The notes under the pieces: generated by a model
Told to the model about the DNA's origin: nothing
Databases searched by the model: none
Seen by the model: the letters and a program-made list of their open reading frames with translations, nothing else
Part shown: one piece after another, positions 10,401 through 19,119 of the stretch
Layout of the letters: every line of letters begins with the position of its first letter
Numbering within the stretch: the first letter of the stretch is position 1
Translations under genes and position numbers: made by a program
Assembly (NCBI GenBank): GCA_036746235.1
Contig: DAIOEN010000005.1
Coordinates: forward strand, 1 to 64,000
Source of the DNA: CALARM01 sp036746235
GTDB lineage: Bacteria > Vulcanimicrobiota > SpSt-956 > JAKJGF01
Direction of reading: 5' to 3'
Length of the DNA: 64,000 nucleotides

Positions 10401-10695
10401 ACCTTCTTGCCTGTATAATACCTGATGTTGAAAACAGGTCTTCCCTGTAGTTTTTTTTATTGTTTATCAGCGGGTTTGTCATATAGTTCAGGGAGAGAAG
10501 TATAATTTCATAAATAAAGTAGAAAGTAAAAAGAACTTTTTCCTGATTTATATTAAAATCTTCAATACTGTTATGGATATTTATATAACCCTGGAATTTT
10601 TCTCTGATGTATATTTTATTGTCTTTAACAAGATTATAGAGGTTTCTGATTGATATGCTGGATTTAAAAACAAATAAATTTTCTATCATACCCAT
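7426..10695 (-). CDS. GAF-domain sigma-54-dependent transcriptional activator
   Basis: 1089 residues. The N-terminal 300 residues contain a PAS-like region. Two GAF-like sensor repeats follow (about 300-530 and 570-720), separated by a coiled coil. The AAA+ domain has Walker A GESGTGKE (Lys777), the GAFTGA sigma-54 contact loop at 818-823 and a LDEIGD Walker B. A Fis-type helix-turn-helix is at the C terminus (NISKASVILGISRPTLYERI). It should bind enhancer sites and activate sigma-54 promoters in response to a GAF ligand. There is no receiver domain. The start is uncertain: two ATGs lie six bases apart with no strong ribosome site. No -24/-12 promoter was recognised nearby. Confidence 0.9.
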   Translation of the reverse strand: MGMIENLFVFKSSISIRNLYNLVKDNKIYIREKFQGYINIHNSIEDFNINQEKVLFTFYFIYEIILLSLNYMTNPLINNKKNYREDLFSTSGIIQARRYMKKNINPGEFIFLLKYYSQSYIDLITDREKGHIYLDYCSIINKGFTFIRQAFTMEWLCMKNSIITEELDLNCVNDENNWKELNKLENPVILLNESNKIKRLNRASEKFLKEYGERGDKKLFFSSYILNHIEPELLIFASMDNPVFTFNTKINIKNKTSYFNIKIIKIPSGTEDYDTAIILYKTIEARDIVNKRNISHRTMSLENLVVKIATKFINIDFSRFNSEIEETVKVIRDFVGAECIITVITEDGSGRYEWLSKGFIPMLVRLSHYYLVEKSLKKIYDRGIIHSTYSGQLFYFTGQKNSIVKLLVIIEGIFFIYVSMFFEAEPPQSKPARNVKKFPWLMDMTQKLKTIYIQKMSDFPPEGHIEKEFFEHIKVKSLVSIPLSLNKKALGSIGFFSYFEERIWLKKDLKLLKLLGDIFVNVWKRYEGEKKLKEYQGNLENIVKKRTEELILEIEQRKKAENHLNYWLSMEELITNISTRFINFKLADFDKEIKHSLEAAGKFVDTDRVCLYFFNKNKNHEWCSKNLSHNYTGNSIANFLYEKFKEPEYLEEINISSVMANEKEWLYYEIKSILMFPIYRENILTGCFGFTMKKRERDWKDEERRFLKMLREIFVRVYERYETGKKEKNLIETKIERSRCHNIIGKSPSMQKIYSIIEDLADINSTVLVTGESGTGKELVAEALHYKGVRRHKPLIKVGCPSISENLFESELFGHVKGAFTGAIKDKTGRFQQADSGTIFLDEIGDINPEIQKKLLRVLQEKEFEPVGSSKSVKVDVRLVAATNQDLKKKVLEGNFREDLYYRLEVVEIKLPPLRERKEDIRLLSNHFIKFFSNKLNKKKLSLSEETYNIFMNYSWPGNVRELEHTMEHAVIFSKDSDITPDNLPPKFRSLSENNISCDEARENENYNSSFKYLKEIELRKARNNIDKINSEIYQIEKVLKRTDNNISKASVILGISRPTLYERIKKYKIVLKNTGDFTANEKITKHHR

Positions 10696-10728
10696 TATTT
10701 TATCATAGTAAAGTCAAAAAATAAAGAT

Positions 10729-10746
10729 GTCCTGATTTCTCAGGAC
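10729..10746 (-). terminator. Hairpin terminator after the DUF4158 gene
   Basis: GTCCTGA, a TTTC loop and TCAGGAC form a 7-bp stem. On the minus strand it is followed by a T-rich tract. It separates the DUF4158 gene from the sigma-54 activator. Confidence 0.65.
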
Positions 10747-10779
10747 TTTAAGTCAGGTATAATCTTATTGCTCCACCTG

Positions 10780-11820
10780 TTAATTTTTATTTTCTTTTTC
10801 AGCAGCTATTTCTTTAAAATCAATATTCTGTAAATATTTTAAATTTTCATTTATAGTATCAGGAACTATCAGATCAGATGTTAAAATTTTACTTTCCTTT
10901 AACTCATTAACTATAAAGATTTTATATGAATCCAGGAGTCTTTTAAAGATTATATTGTAAGATTCATAGAAAAAAGAAAGGAGAACAGGATATTTTCTGT
11001 ATGGTTTTAATTTTTTTATTGTCTGAGAATTATAATCAAAGGCCTGGGATGATAGAGCTTTAAGTCTCAGAGAAGACAGAAATGAAATATCCCATTTATG
11101 AGCACCGAGATTTTTTAAATATTCCAGTTTTTTTATATTTTCAATAATTTCTTTTGCTTTATCTCTTGAATTATTACGCCTTAGCCATGTGAGGGGTGTA
11201 ATTTTAATCTTACTGTCACAGAGGAGACTTTCATTCAGTCTATTTTTTATATCGGCTGTCAATATATGAGATAATTTATTATATATCTCTTCTTCTCCTT
11301 CTCCTCTGGCTCTTACTATAATTCTTTCTATTACGGTTATCCCGGGCCTTATAATTTTTTCTTTCAATAATTTTTTACATGCTATAGAATAAAGATAATA
11401 ATTATCATCATTCTTTACAGATTCTTCTGTGAGCCATTTATTAAGTTCATAGAGATCGAGTTCAGTGGCTTTTCTGAAGCCAAGATATTCCTGAATCTCC
11501 ATTAAATGATCTGTTCTCGTCTGTTTTCTGACTTTACCATATTCTTTTAAAACATTTATTTTTATTCCCAGCTGGTTTCCTATATATTTTGCAATTACAG
11601 GTGAAACATTGTTCAGATTTTTCGGACAGAAACCGGAGTAACGTAAAATACACATCTGTAAGGCAAAGCCAAATTTATTAAAAGATTTTCTATGTTTGTT
11701 TACTTCTTTCATATCATTTTCAGAAAGAGTAAAAAAATCAATCAAATTTTCTTCTGAAACTTCTTCTGTGAATTCTCTCAAATATTCTCTCTGTTCTTCT
11801 GATAAAAATTCTCCAGGCAT
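10780..11820 (-). CDS. Stand-alone DUF4158 (Tn3 transposase N-terminal) protein
   Basis: 346 residues. Residues about 1-170 match the DUF4158 domain at the N terminus of Tn3-family transposases: FTLSENDMKEVNKHR, then FGFALQMCILRYSGF, then TRTDHLMEIQEYLGFR. The catalytic DDE region of a Tn3 transposase (normally about 1000 residues) is absent and the gene ends with its own stop and terminator. A good ribosome site (AAGGAGG) precedes the ATG and the frame is intact. It is either a truncated transposase or a domesticated DNA-binding protein. No Tn3 inverted repeats were seen around it. Confidence 0.8.
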   Translation of the reverse strand: MPGEFLSEEQREYLREFTEEVSEENLIDFFTLSENDMKEVNKHRKSFNKFGFALQMCILRYSGFCPKNLNNVSPVIAKYIGNQLGIKINVLKEYGKVRKQTRTDHLMEIQEYLGFRKATELDLYELNKWLTEESVKNDDNYYLYSIACKKLLKEKIIRPGITVIERIIVRARGEGEEEIYNKLSHILTADIKNRLNESLLCDSKIKITPLTWLRRNNSRDKAKEIIENIKKLEYLKNLGAHKWDISFLSSLRLKALSSQAFDYNSQTIKKLKPYRKYPVLLSFFYESYNIIFKRLLDSYKIFIVNELKESKILTSDLIVPDTINENLKYLQNIDFKEIAAEKENKN

Positions 11821-12000
11821 AATTTCTACCTCCTTTTTTTTATCTTACTTATATTAAAGGCAGAATTTATACCACTGGACTTTAAATAACTTTTAGATAG
11901 AATATATAGCAGGTTAAAACCTTATATATAGAGGAATAAAAATATTTTTTATTTTTTTATTGACAGTTAATTTCCATGAAAAAATACCTGTTTTTTTATC

Positions 12001-12033
12001 TGTAAAATGTAAAACGTAATTTTACATTTTACA
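12001..12033. repeat. Perfect palindrome TGTAAAATGTAAAA / TTTTACATTTTACA
   Basis: Two perfectly complementary 14-base arms with a 5-base loop lie just downstream of the kinase at 12076. The same core occurs in the palindrome at 50733-50768, also after a hybrid kinase. It may act as a terminator. The rest of 11821-12075 is AT-rich and featureless. Confidence 0.7.
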
Positions 12034-12075
12034 TTTATTCTTTACATTTATTTACATAAATTATTGTGGATCAAT

Positions 12076-14235
12076 TTATATAAATTTTCTGACTGTTTCG
12101 GATAGTTCCCGGATTGAATATGGTTTTGCAATACATTCTTTTATGCCTGTCTCTTTGATTTTTTCTTTATCCAGGAAATCTTTTACTCCTGTTGAGAGTA
12201 TTACAGTGATAGAAGGTTTTATTTTCAGTATTTCTTCTGCAAGGTTTATACCTGTCAGGCATGGCATGCAGTAATCAGTTATTACAAGATCAAATATTTC
12301 CTGGTTTTCTTTGAAAAGTCTGAGAGCATCGGAACTATTATTTTTTCCTGTTACTCTGTATCCGAATTTCTTCAATATATGGGAAGCTGTAAAAACAATA
12401 TCTTCTTCATCATCTACAAAAAGAATATGTCCTTTATCTTCTTTAGAATTATATATTTTTTCATCATGTGCTTCAGGTTCTAAAGCAGATGTTTCCATAC
12501 ATTTATCTTCTTCTATTTGACTTTCAGGCAGAATTATTTCAAAGCATGTACCTTTCCCTTTTTCACTTTTAACAGATATTTCTCCACCGTAAATACCTGT
12601 TATGCCATGTACTATGGATAATCCGAGTCCTGTGCCTTCTCCCGGAGATTTTGTCGTAAAATAAGGTTCAAATATACGTTCTGCTGTGTCTTTATCCATG
12701 CCGTATCCCGTATCTTTTACAGTAATTTTTACATAAGTGCCTTCTGTTGACATATGAACCCTCTCAAGGCTTATTGAAAGTATACCTCCTGAATTTTTCA
12801 TGGCATGGCATGCATTTATAAAGAGATTTGTAAAAATCTGATACAGTCCTGTGTGATCTCCTGAAATTGCAATATCTTTTTCTTTTATATCTGTTACTAT
12901 CTGAATATCTGGAGTTATGAAAGACTTTATGAGATTTATTGCTTCTTCTATGGAAGGATATACTTTTACTGGTAACTTTTTTTCTTCTATTTTTTTACTG
13001 AAGGTAAGGATTTTTTTTACCATTTCCGCTCCTCTTTCAGATACTCTGATTATCTCTATCAGATTTGAATAAAGTTCACTTCCTTTTTTTGCATTATCGA
13101 GAGAAATACCGGCATAACCCATAATAGCCATAAGTATATTGTTGAAATCATGGGAAATACCTCCTGCAAGGGTTCCTATGGCTTCCATTTTTCTTGCATG
13201 TAAAAGTTTTCTTTCCAGTTCTTCTCTCTCTTTTTCTGCCTTTTCTCTTTTTAGTCTTTCGTAGAGTATTGGTGATATGAAATTTGAAATAGATTCTAAA
13301 AGTTTTATGTCTTTATCTGTATAGTCATTTTGTTTATTTGCTAAAGTAATAAAACCTACAGGTTTATCTCCATATATAAGAGGTACTGTAAAGGCTCTTT
13401 CCAGAATAATATGTCCTTCCGGCACCGGAATGTATTTATTCTCGCACCTGTGTTTTCCATTCAGAAGGACGTTTTTATATATAGATTCCATGCTGTCATT
13501 GGATGGAGTAAATTTTACCTCTTTTAGTTCAATATTATTCCATATATATTTTGTAATTGATTTCTCTGTATTTTTATTAATAAATCCCATAACTCCCCAG
13601 GAGCTTTGCAGGGCATCTGTTAATCTGTTCAGTACATTTCTATATGTATCTTTCCCTTCAGTTGTAAGAAAGATTTTTGCTATATCGTTTATTATGGAAA
13701 CTTCGTATTCTGACTGTTTTAATTTTTCTTCTGCCAGTTTTTTTTCTGTTATATTCTGTATCTGCCCTATCATAAAGACAGGATTATTTTCATCGTTCCT
13801 TACGACTGTCCCGTGGATCATGCCGTATATTATATGGCCTTCTTTATGTATGTATCTTTTTTCTATAAATACCTGTTTTATATTTCCTTCTATTATTTTT
13901 TTTATTTCCTCTTCATCTTTACTGTAGTCTTCCGGTAATGTAATATCTTTTATGTTTTTCTCCAGGAGTTCTTTTTCAGAATAACCGAGCATATTACAGA
14001 AACTTTTATTTGTTTTTACATATTGACCTTTTAAGGATACTATGGCCATGCCTATACCGGAATCTTCAAACATTCTTCTGAATTTTTCTTCTGAAAGGTT
14101 CAGGTTTTTTTCTGCTTCTTTTTTTCTATGAGATAGAATCTGTAATCTCTCTTCCTGTATTTTAAATTTCGCTTTCTGCGTAATTTTTTTTAATTCTTCA
14201 AGGAATTCCTTTCCTCTTTCTCTATTGTAATTCAT
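12076..14235 (-). CDS. Hybrid sensor histidine kinase (PAS-GAF-HisKA-HATPase-REC)
   Basis: 719 residues, soluble. PAS (about 48-168; MFEDSGIGMAIVSLKGQYV), GAF (about 185-335), HisKA with His362 in GGISHDFNN, HATPase with DTGYGM and GEGTGLGL boxes, then a receiver (about 600-718) with Asp654 in VITDYCMP. It reads like a shorter paralogue of the kinase at 104-3025. The gene stands alone, with a palindrome just after its stop. The signal and the output partner are not evident. Confidence 0.93.
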   Translation of the reverse strand: MNYNRERGKEFLEELKKITQKAKFKIQEERLQILSHRKKEAEKNLNLSEEKFRRMFEDSGIGMAIVSLKGQYVKTNKSFCNMLGYSEKELLEKNIKDITLPEDYSKDEEEIKKIIEGNIKQVFIEKRYIHKEGHIIYGMIHGTVVRNDENNPVFMIGQIQNITEKKLAEEKLKQSEYEVSIINDIAKIFLTTEGKDTYRNVLNRLTDALQSSWGVMGFINKNTEKSITKYIWNNIELKEVKFTPSNDSMESIYKNVLLNGKHRCENKYIPVPEGHIILERAFTVPLIYGDKPVGFITLANKQNDYTDKDIKLLESISNFISPILYERLKREKAEKEREELERKLLHARKMEAIGTLAGGISHDFNNILMAIMGYAGISLDNAKKGSELYSNLIEIIRVSERGAEMVKKILTFSKKIEEKKLPVKVYPSIEEAINLIKSFITPDIQIVTDIKEKDIAISGDHTGLYQIFTNLFINACHAMKNSGGILSISLERVHMSTEGTYVKITVKDTGYGMDKDTAERIFEPYFTTKSPGEGTGLGLSIVHGITGIYGGEISVKSEKGKGTCFEIILPESQIEEDKCMETSALEPEAHDEKIYNSKEDKGHILFVDDEEDIVFTASHILKKFGYRVTGKNNSSDALRLFKENQEIFDLVITDYCMPCLTGINLAEEILKIKPSITVILSTGVKDFLDKEKIKETGIKECIAKPYSIRELSETVRKFI

Positions 14236-14508
14236 ATAAAACTCCCTCTTATTTGTTTTTTTCTATTATAACTTTTTTAGATGATATTTTATATAGCCTT
14301 GAAAATGAAAAGCCCTGAGAATTAGGGTTTTAAAACCTTTGTAATAGTTAAGTTTACAGTGTAAAAGTAAGATTTACAGTTGTTTTATGTCGATTTGTAT
14401 TTATGTATAATTTATTTTTAATTACACTATAATGACCTTTTTAAGATAATTTTCATAAAAGATGATTTTCCTGAATGAAATATTAATTTTTTACAATCTT
14501 ATGGTGGT

Positions 14509-14995
14509 TAGTATGATGTTGAAGCAAATAATAAAGTCGAATATACTGAAACTATGGATGAAGACAAACAGGTTATTGTGGCAAAGACTGTTAATACTAA
14601 AAAGTCGTATTTTACAGAAGTGGATAGCAGTACAGGTTTCGTTATAGATGAATGGTAATGGAAGGCAAATTCCGTGAAAAATTTGAAGAAGACGGTAAAA
14701 CAGTATATACAGGCTATGTTGACGCCTCCCCCGTAATACTGATAATTGCACGGAAACAAAAGCCGTTCATTTATATCTTTCTCCTTCAGATGCATCTGCT
14801 ATAGAGATGTTAAGTGGTGATGATACAGGAGCAGTCCGGTGGATGAAATTAAATAATAAAAACATATTTTCTCTATATGCCAGTCACAGTCAATTTGTGA
14901 AAGAGGCTGTATTACAGTGGGAAAAAGATACATTTCATCTGAGGGTACAGTTGTGTAAACAGTTTAAACGTAACCTGTTTACACAACTGTGAAAT
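14509..14995 (+). pseudogene. Decayed ETG-repeat gene of the leader family
   Basis: Conceptual translation in shifting frames gives segments such as VEYTETMDEDKQVIVAKTV and YFTEVDSSTGFVIDEW, then a frame change and EMLSGDDTGAVRWMKLN. The 'V(D/E)xxTGxVID' pattern is that of the ETG repeat proteins at 19302, 24402 and 33073. There is no intact start, and stops and shifts interrupt it. Confidence 0.5.
14947..14990. repeat. Long inverted repeat
   Basis: CAGTTGTGTAAACAG pairs perfectly with CTGTTTACACAACTG across a 12-base loop. There is no T-run after it, so a terminator role is doubtful. Confidence 0.6.
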
Positions 14996-15432
14996 CCGGG
15001 CCGGGGATAGCCTCTTTTAAGATATATGTTCAATGACTTCAGGATTGGCGATTAGATACCATCCTCTAAATGTTGTAAATATAGGACAAAAAATAACGAG
15101 TACTTTTTTAATGAGTGCTTATAGCGGTAATTATAACAATGATTTTCCGGGACAATCTCTGCAGTGGCACTTCTCGATAAAAACATTTGACTTCTGAGTT
15201 CATACTCGTTACATCTGGCATCATACGAGCTTCTTATGACACACAATTTGTCATTTCTTATTGCTACGAAATCTGATTAATCCGGAGCCTCCTGAAGAGA
15301 TTTAGCTGGTGTCATATTTACCGATTGTAGCACTAATACCTCAGAATCCCCGCTACTCTATACCGGTTATACTTCCTGAGAATCAGGAAAAATGAAGATT
15401 CTCAGCTCTCCGATTATAGTGTACTTATCGCT
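14996..15432. other. Intergenic stretch with no convincing gene
   Basis: Only short unsupported open frames are present. A lone box A-like sequence (CTCGTTATTTTTTGTC, minus strand, 15085-15100) occurs without box B. An inverted repeat (CTGAGAATC / GATTCTCAG) lies near 15380-15410. The region is probably gene debris. Confidence 0.5.
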
Positions 15433-15534
15433 ATCGTTTTTTTTTGTCTGAATTATCAAACGGTAAAATAAGTATACTTGTTAATAAAATGTTAACATTT
15501 TGTTTGATATAATTCTGTAGAAATATGCTATGAT
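15433..15534 (+). promoter_or_regulatory. Composite box A / box B promoter of 15602-18369
   Basis: Box A is ATCG, nine T, GTC at 15433-15448. Box B has three TGTTAA-like repeats at 11-bp steps (15479, 15490, 15501). The -10 is TATGAT at 15529-15534, preceded by TGC. Box A start to -10 start is 96 bases, within the 94-96 range of all family members. Confidence 0.85.
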
Positions 15535-15547
15535 TAGTTCATAAAAA

Positions 15548-15575
15548 TCAGGACATCTAAAAAAATCTGTCCTGA
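15548..15575 (+). promoter_or_regulatory. 5' leader hairpin
   Basis: TCAGGACA and TGTCCTGA form an 8-bp stem around a 12-base A-rich loop. It starts a few bases after the predicted transcription start and ends before the AAAGGAAG ribosome site, so it may stabilise the mRNA. Confidence 0.55.
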
Positions 15576-15601
15576 ATTTAAAAGAAAGGAAGTTTTTGTA
15601 T

Positions 15602-15811
15602 ATGAAAATTAATCAGACAACTAACTCATCATTTGTAAACACAGGAATAAAAAAGGGAATGGCTGAAGAGGAATTTAGCTCAAAAGATGTTTTTCAGAAA
15701 ACAGAAAAACATGAAGATCTTGGGGTTTATAGAGGTAATAAGGCAGTCAAATCAAGTTCATCACCGGGAGAAGATCTTGCTATCGATCTCATATCAGATT
15801 CATGTCAATAA
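15602..15811 (+). CDS. Small leader-family protein
   Basis: 69 residues beginning MKINQTTNSSFVNTG, the leader found on the neighbouring family. The rest is polar with no membrane segment or known domain. It starts at the ATG behind AAAGGAAG, not at the TTG six bases earlier. It lies about 250 bases before the C11-YidD gene on the same strand, with no second composite promoter between, so the two probably share a transcript. It could be a truncated relic of a longer family member or a small partner of the protease. Confidence 0.6.
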   Translation: MKINQTTNSSFVNTGIKKGMAEEEFSSKDVFQKTEKHEDLGVYRGNKAVKSSSSPGEDLAIDLISDSCQ

Positions 15812-16062
15812 GGAACAGACTGCTGCAATAATGTTTTGTGATTATATCAGGGAGCAATTCCTGATAGTCACATATACAGTATAAACTTATAAGCCCGGTC
15901 TGCAATTATGATGCAGTGAATTTAAAAGATATTGCTGATTATTTATTCTGTATAGATTGTTGTACCGGGCAATTTATATTCACTTTCGCAAATCTAACAG
16001 AAAAAGATAAATTGGAGAAACCCTTTAGAAGTGACGTCAATTTCATCATAAGGAGAGTTATT

Positions 16063-18369
16063 ATGAAACATACAGTAATGTCAATACAGGGAAAGTTAAA
16101 ATCTACAATAAATTTTACTCGAAGTTTTCTAAAAAAACCGGTGGAAATAAATCCTGAGGGAAGAGATTTTTTTATTTCTTCCGGTAAAGATGAAAAGGAA
16201 TGGACAGTTCTTATTTACGGAGAAGGTAAAAATAGACTTGCCTATTCCACCGATGCAGCTCTGAATAAAATGGAGAAAGTCGGTTCAAACAAAGATGTAA
16301 ATATTGTAGTACAGGCTACAGTCAGTCCGAGCTGGAAAGAAAGATTTTCTCCTGAGATGGGAAGAGTAAATACAAGGCGTTATTATATTACTAAAGATAA
16401 TAATGAAGAAAAGATAACTTCTCCTATAGTGGAAGACCTGGGAGAACAAGTTCCCCTGAATGCTGATACTCTGTCAGATTTTCTATCCTGGGGTATGAAG
16501 GAGTTTCCTGCGAAACATTACATGGTAGTAATAAAGAAACATGGCAGTGGATTTATGAAAACCCGCCATGAGCCACTTTCTGCAGCAGAACTTGGTGAAG
16601 CACTGGAAAAAACAGAGGCGAAAACAGGAAAAACTGTGGATATTCTCTCTTTTGACAGTTGTTCTATGTCACAGATGGAAGTAGGATATGAAATAAAAGA
16701 ACATGTGAGAGTTATGGCCGGTTCTCAGGAGGATATATATGCTATTGACTATCCTTATGAAAGAATACTTTCCGGACTCCAGGAAAAAGCCGGTGTAATA
16801 ACGGCGAGAGAAGCTGGAGAACTCATTGTTAAATCCCATGAAATAGACGTTCCCAGAGGCATTCAGACAGCAATAGATCTGGAAAAATTGAAAAACGTAG
16901 GAATAGCCACAAAGGAGCTTGTAGAAACATTAATTAAAAAAGGAATAAAAAGAGAAATAATTTATACCGATATGCTGAAAACCTCATCTATGGAGCCTGT
17001 TGAAAGTAGAAGACTTGCTTTTGATTTCAGAGATGAAAGAGGTTTTCTTAAAAATCTTATGGAAGATAAACATATTACATCAGAAGAAATTAAAGAAAAA
17101 GCAAAAATACTGGATGATATGCTTTCAGATGCAGTAATAGCTCATTATATATGGGATACAAAGAAAAAAGTAAAAGACGGAAGGGGACTGAACCTTTATA
17201 TTCCATGGAAAAATCCTTCTAAAGATATAAGAAAAAAATACGACAGTCTTAAATTTGAAAAAGACAGTACCTGGATGAAACTTATAGATTATATTTTTGA
17301 AGATAAACATGTAGCAGAAGATTTTGGAAATGGAATAAAATCATCAGATGAAAAAAATAAACCTGAAAAATTATCTCTTTCACAGAAATTGGGAAAAGAA
17401 ATCATACATAATTATAAAAAATATGTTGCCCCCTATCATATGTCTGTCTGCAGGCACATTCCCAGTTGTTCCCAGTACGGAAGGGAAGCAATAGAAAAAC
17501 ACGGACTTGTTCAGGGCGGTAAAATGGCTTTTATGCGCATACTGGGCTGTAATTCTGAAGCAACTGCAAAATATGATCCTGTTCCTGACTTACCACCGGA
17601 AGGGGAAGAGGTAAAATGTAATATAGAATATGGAGAAGTACCACCTGATTTCAAAGATAACAACCTTCCTGAAATACTCGTAACTCCGCCGAAAACAGAA
17701 GAAAAATCTCCTTTAAAGAAATATATTGAAAATCATATTATTTCAGCAGGTGCATTAACAGGAAAAATCCTGGGAGGAATTACAGGTGCACTTGTTTCAT
17801 TACCTGTTGGCACTGCTATGGGAGCTATACTTGGAACAAAATCGGGAAGAGATGAAATCACTGATTTCAACAGAAAACTCCTCTCAAAATACCACAGAGA
17901 TTCTGTAAAAGATTTTGCAAATATTGAAAGAGTTGTGGGGACACCGGGTTATAATGTTCATGAAAAAGTAAAAGAACTTACGGGATCTTTTACAATTACA
18001 GAAGATACTCTGAAGAATTCCGGTATAGAAATGTTAAATAGTACATCTGCCGGAACACTTATAAATAAAAGATTTTCAGAAAAAAAATTAAGAGAAGAAC
18101 TTTCCGGTCTGAAATTTAACGAAGGAGATATAGATGTAATTATAAATAATGCATCTTACAGTTATAATGAAATCCTTGCAAAAGTTCTGGGAGGTTCTGC
18201 CGGAGCAATAACAGGAACACTTATAGGTGCTCTTGGCGGATCTGCAGTAGGATATCGCTGGGGTTCAAAATTTTCCGGTTTATTTGCACAGAATTATTTG
18301 AAAGAAAAATTTGGAGAACTGGCTACAAAAATAGAAACAGAGCAGATACTTAAATATTATTATGAATAA
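16063..18369 (+). CDS. Clostripain (C11) protease fused to YidD and glycine-zipper domains
   Basis: 768 residues. The start is the ATG at 16063, with AGGAGAG in front, not the longer frame. Residues about 40-430 are a C11 clostripain-like cysteine peptidase with catalytic His160 (VVIKKHGSGF) and Cys200 (SFDSCSMSQMEVGYE), both in canonical context. Residues about 445-515 form a YidD domain (CRHIPSCSQYGREAIEKHG, then MAFMRILGC and YDPVPD). Two glycine-rich hydrophobic hairpins follow: GALTGKILGGITGALVSLPV at about 563-595, and GSAGAITGTLIGALGGSAVG near the C terminus. No secretory signal peptide is visible. The N terminus is a variant of the family leader. I infer a membrane-targeted protease, possibly exported. 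This fusion is unusual: YidD is normally a stand-alone protein of about 80 residues. Confidence 0.88.
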   Translation: MKHTVMSIQGKLKSTINFTRSFLKKPVEINPEGRDFFISSGKDEKEWTVLIYGEGKNRLAYSTDAALNKMEKVGSNKDVNIVVQATVSPSWKERFSPEMGRVNTRRYYITKDNNEEKITSPIVEDLGEQVPLNADTLSDFLSWGMKEFPAKHYMVVIKKHGSGFMKTRHEPLSAAELGEALEKTEAKTGKTVDILSFDSCSMSQMEVGYEIKEHVRVMAGSQEDIYAIDYPYERILSGLQEKAGVITAREAGELIVKSHEIDVPRGIQTAIDLEKLKNVGIATKELVETLIKKGIKREIIYTDMLKTSSMEPVESRRLAFDFRDERGFLKNLMEDKHITSEEIKEKAKILDDMLSDAVIAHYIWDTKKKVKDGRGLNLYIPWKNPSKDIRKKYDSLKFEKDSTWMKLIDYIFEDKHVAEDFGNGIKSSDEKNKPEKLSLSQKLGKEIIHNYKKYVAPYHMSVCRHIPSCSQYGREAIEKHGLVQGGKMAFMRILGCNSEATAKYDPVPDLPPEGEEVKCNIEYGEVPPDFKDNNLPEILVTPPKTEEKSPLKKYIENHIISAGALTGKILGGITGALVSLPVGTAMGAILGTKSGRDEITDFNRKLLSKYHRDSVKDFANIERVVGTPGYNVHEKVKELTGSFTITEDTLKNSGIEMLNSTSAGTLINKRFSEKKLREELSGLKFNEGDIDVIINNASYSYNEILAKVLGGSAGAITGTLIGALGGSAVGYRWGSKFSGLFAQNYLKEKFGELATKIETEQILKYYYE

Positions 18370-18396
18370 TATTATGTGAAAATACTGTAAGAAAAT

Positions 18397-18427
18397 AAAA
18401 AAATCAGGTAACTTACCTGATTTTTTT
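18397..18427 (+). terminator. Intrinsic terminator of the C11-YidD gene
   Basis: A7 then TCAGGTAA pairs with TTACCTGA then T7. It is symmetrical, so it may also stop transcription from the minus strand. Confidence 0.85.
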
Positions 18428-18460
18428 AGAAATTACTTAATAATTTGAGATTATATGAAT

Positions 18461-18531
18461 TTTCATTTTTAACGGCGTAAAATAAAGCTTTAGATGAAAA
18501 TTATGTAGAGGCAATTTATCTGAATAATTTA
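18461..18531 (+). repeat. 70-bp hairpin repeat R1, copy a
   Basis: Shares the block GGCGTAAAATAAAGCTTTAG and the ending ATCTGAATAATTT with five other copies. The central palindrome is degraded in this copy. Confidence 0.7.
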
Positions 18532-18536
18532 TAAAA

Positions 18537-18824
18537 TTAATTATTGCTGCTATTTTTCAGAATATCAAATCTAAAAGACCTGGGATATTTCTCTGTAAAA
18601 ACCAGAGATGAACTCAATTTTTCATGGATAAAACAAAATTCTGATTTTTCTTCATCCACATTTATTCCATTTTCTTTCAAATCACTTACCATGTTACAGC
18701 AGAATTCTTTTACCTGTCCTTCATTGATCAGTAAATTTTTAACAAATTCCATGTAATTTTTAGTTGAAAACTTTTTGTTGAAAATTATTTCAACCTTTGA
18801 TTCCGGTAATCTGTAATCGGACAT
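18537..18824 (-). CDS. Small unknown protein under a composite promoter
   Basis: 95 residues from the ATG preceded by AGGTG. A GTG nine bases upstream is a weaker start. It is mixed alpha/beta, with two adjacent cysteines (EFCCNM) and no membrane segment or family leader. No recognised domain. It has its own perfect composite promoter at 18865-18965, which places it in the same regulon. It ends beside a hairpin repeat and converges on the C11-YidD gene. Confidence 0.7.
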   Translation of the reverse strand: MSDYRLPESKVEIIFNKKFSTKNYMEFVKNLLINEGQVKEFCCNMVSDLKENGINVDEEKSEFCFIHEKLSSSLVFTEKYPRSFRFDILKNSSNN

Positions 18825-18864
18825 TTCTTTCACCTGCTTTCTTCCTTACTGTTTGTTTTTTATT

Positions 18865-18965
18865 ATTATAATCAAAATTATGTAAATTTGAAGATAAAAA
18901 ATGTTAACATTTTGTTAACAGAATACACAATTTATACAACTTTATTTCAGACACAGAGAAACGTT
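18865..18965 (-). promoter_or_regulatory. Composite box A / box B promoter of 18537-18824
   Basis: Box A at 18950-18965 (AACGTTTCTCTGTGTC), box B at 18903-18920 (a TTAACA pair at 11-bp spacing), -10 TATAAT at 18865-18870. Box A to -10 is 95 bases. Confidence 0.85.
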
Positions 18966-19119
18966 AACAATATAATTGTTTGCTGAAATGATTGTAAAGA
19001 GTTGTCAGGAAATAGCTGCATTTTATTACTGTAACAGATAAAAAAATATCCCAGAATCTATAAATAGTGAGTAGTGAATAGTGAGTCAGTAATTACCATG
19101 TTTTACTCATCCATAAATA

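Noticed and set aside
13430..13927. 165-codon frame opposite the 12076-14235 kinase
   Set aside because: Shadow of the kinase reading frame, rich in Phe/Ser/Ile as expected for an antisense frame, with no ribosome site.
15085..15100. Box A-like site on the minus strand
   Set aside because: No box B, no -10 at 95 bases and no gene downstream on that strand.
15052..15246. 64-codon minus-strand frame
   Set aside because: No ribosome site, no family resemblance and it lies in gene debris.
15916..16062. N-terminal extension of the C11-YidD frame
   Set aside because: There is no ribosome site at the GTG, while AGGAGAG sits just before the ATG at 16063.
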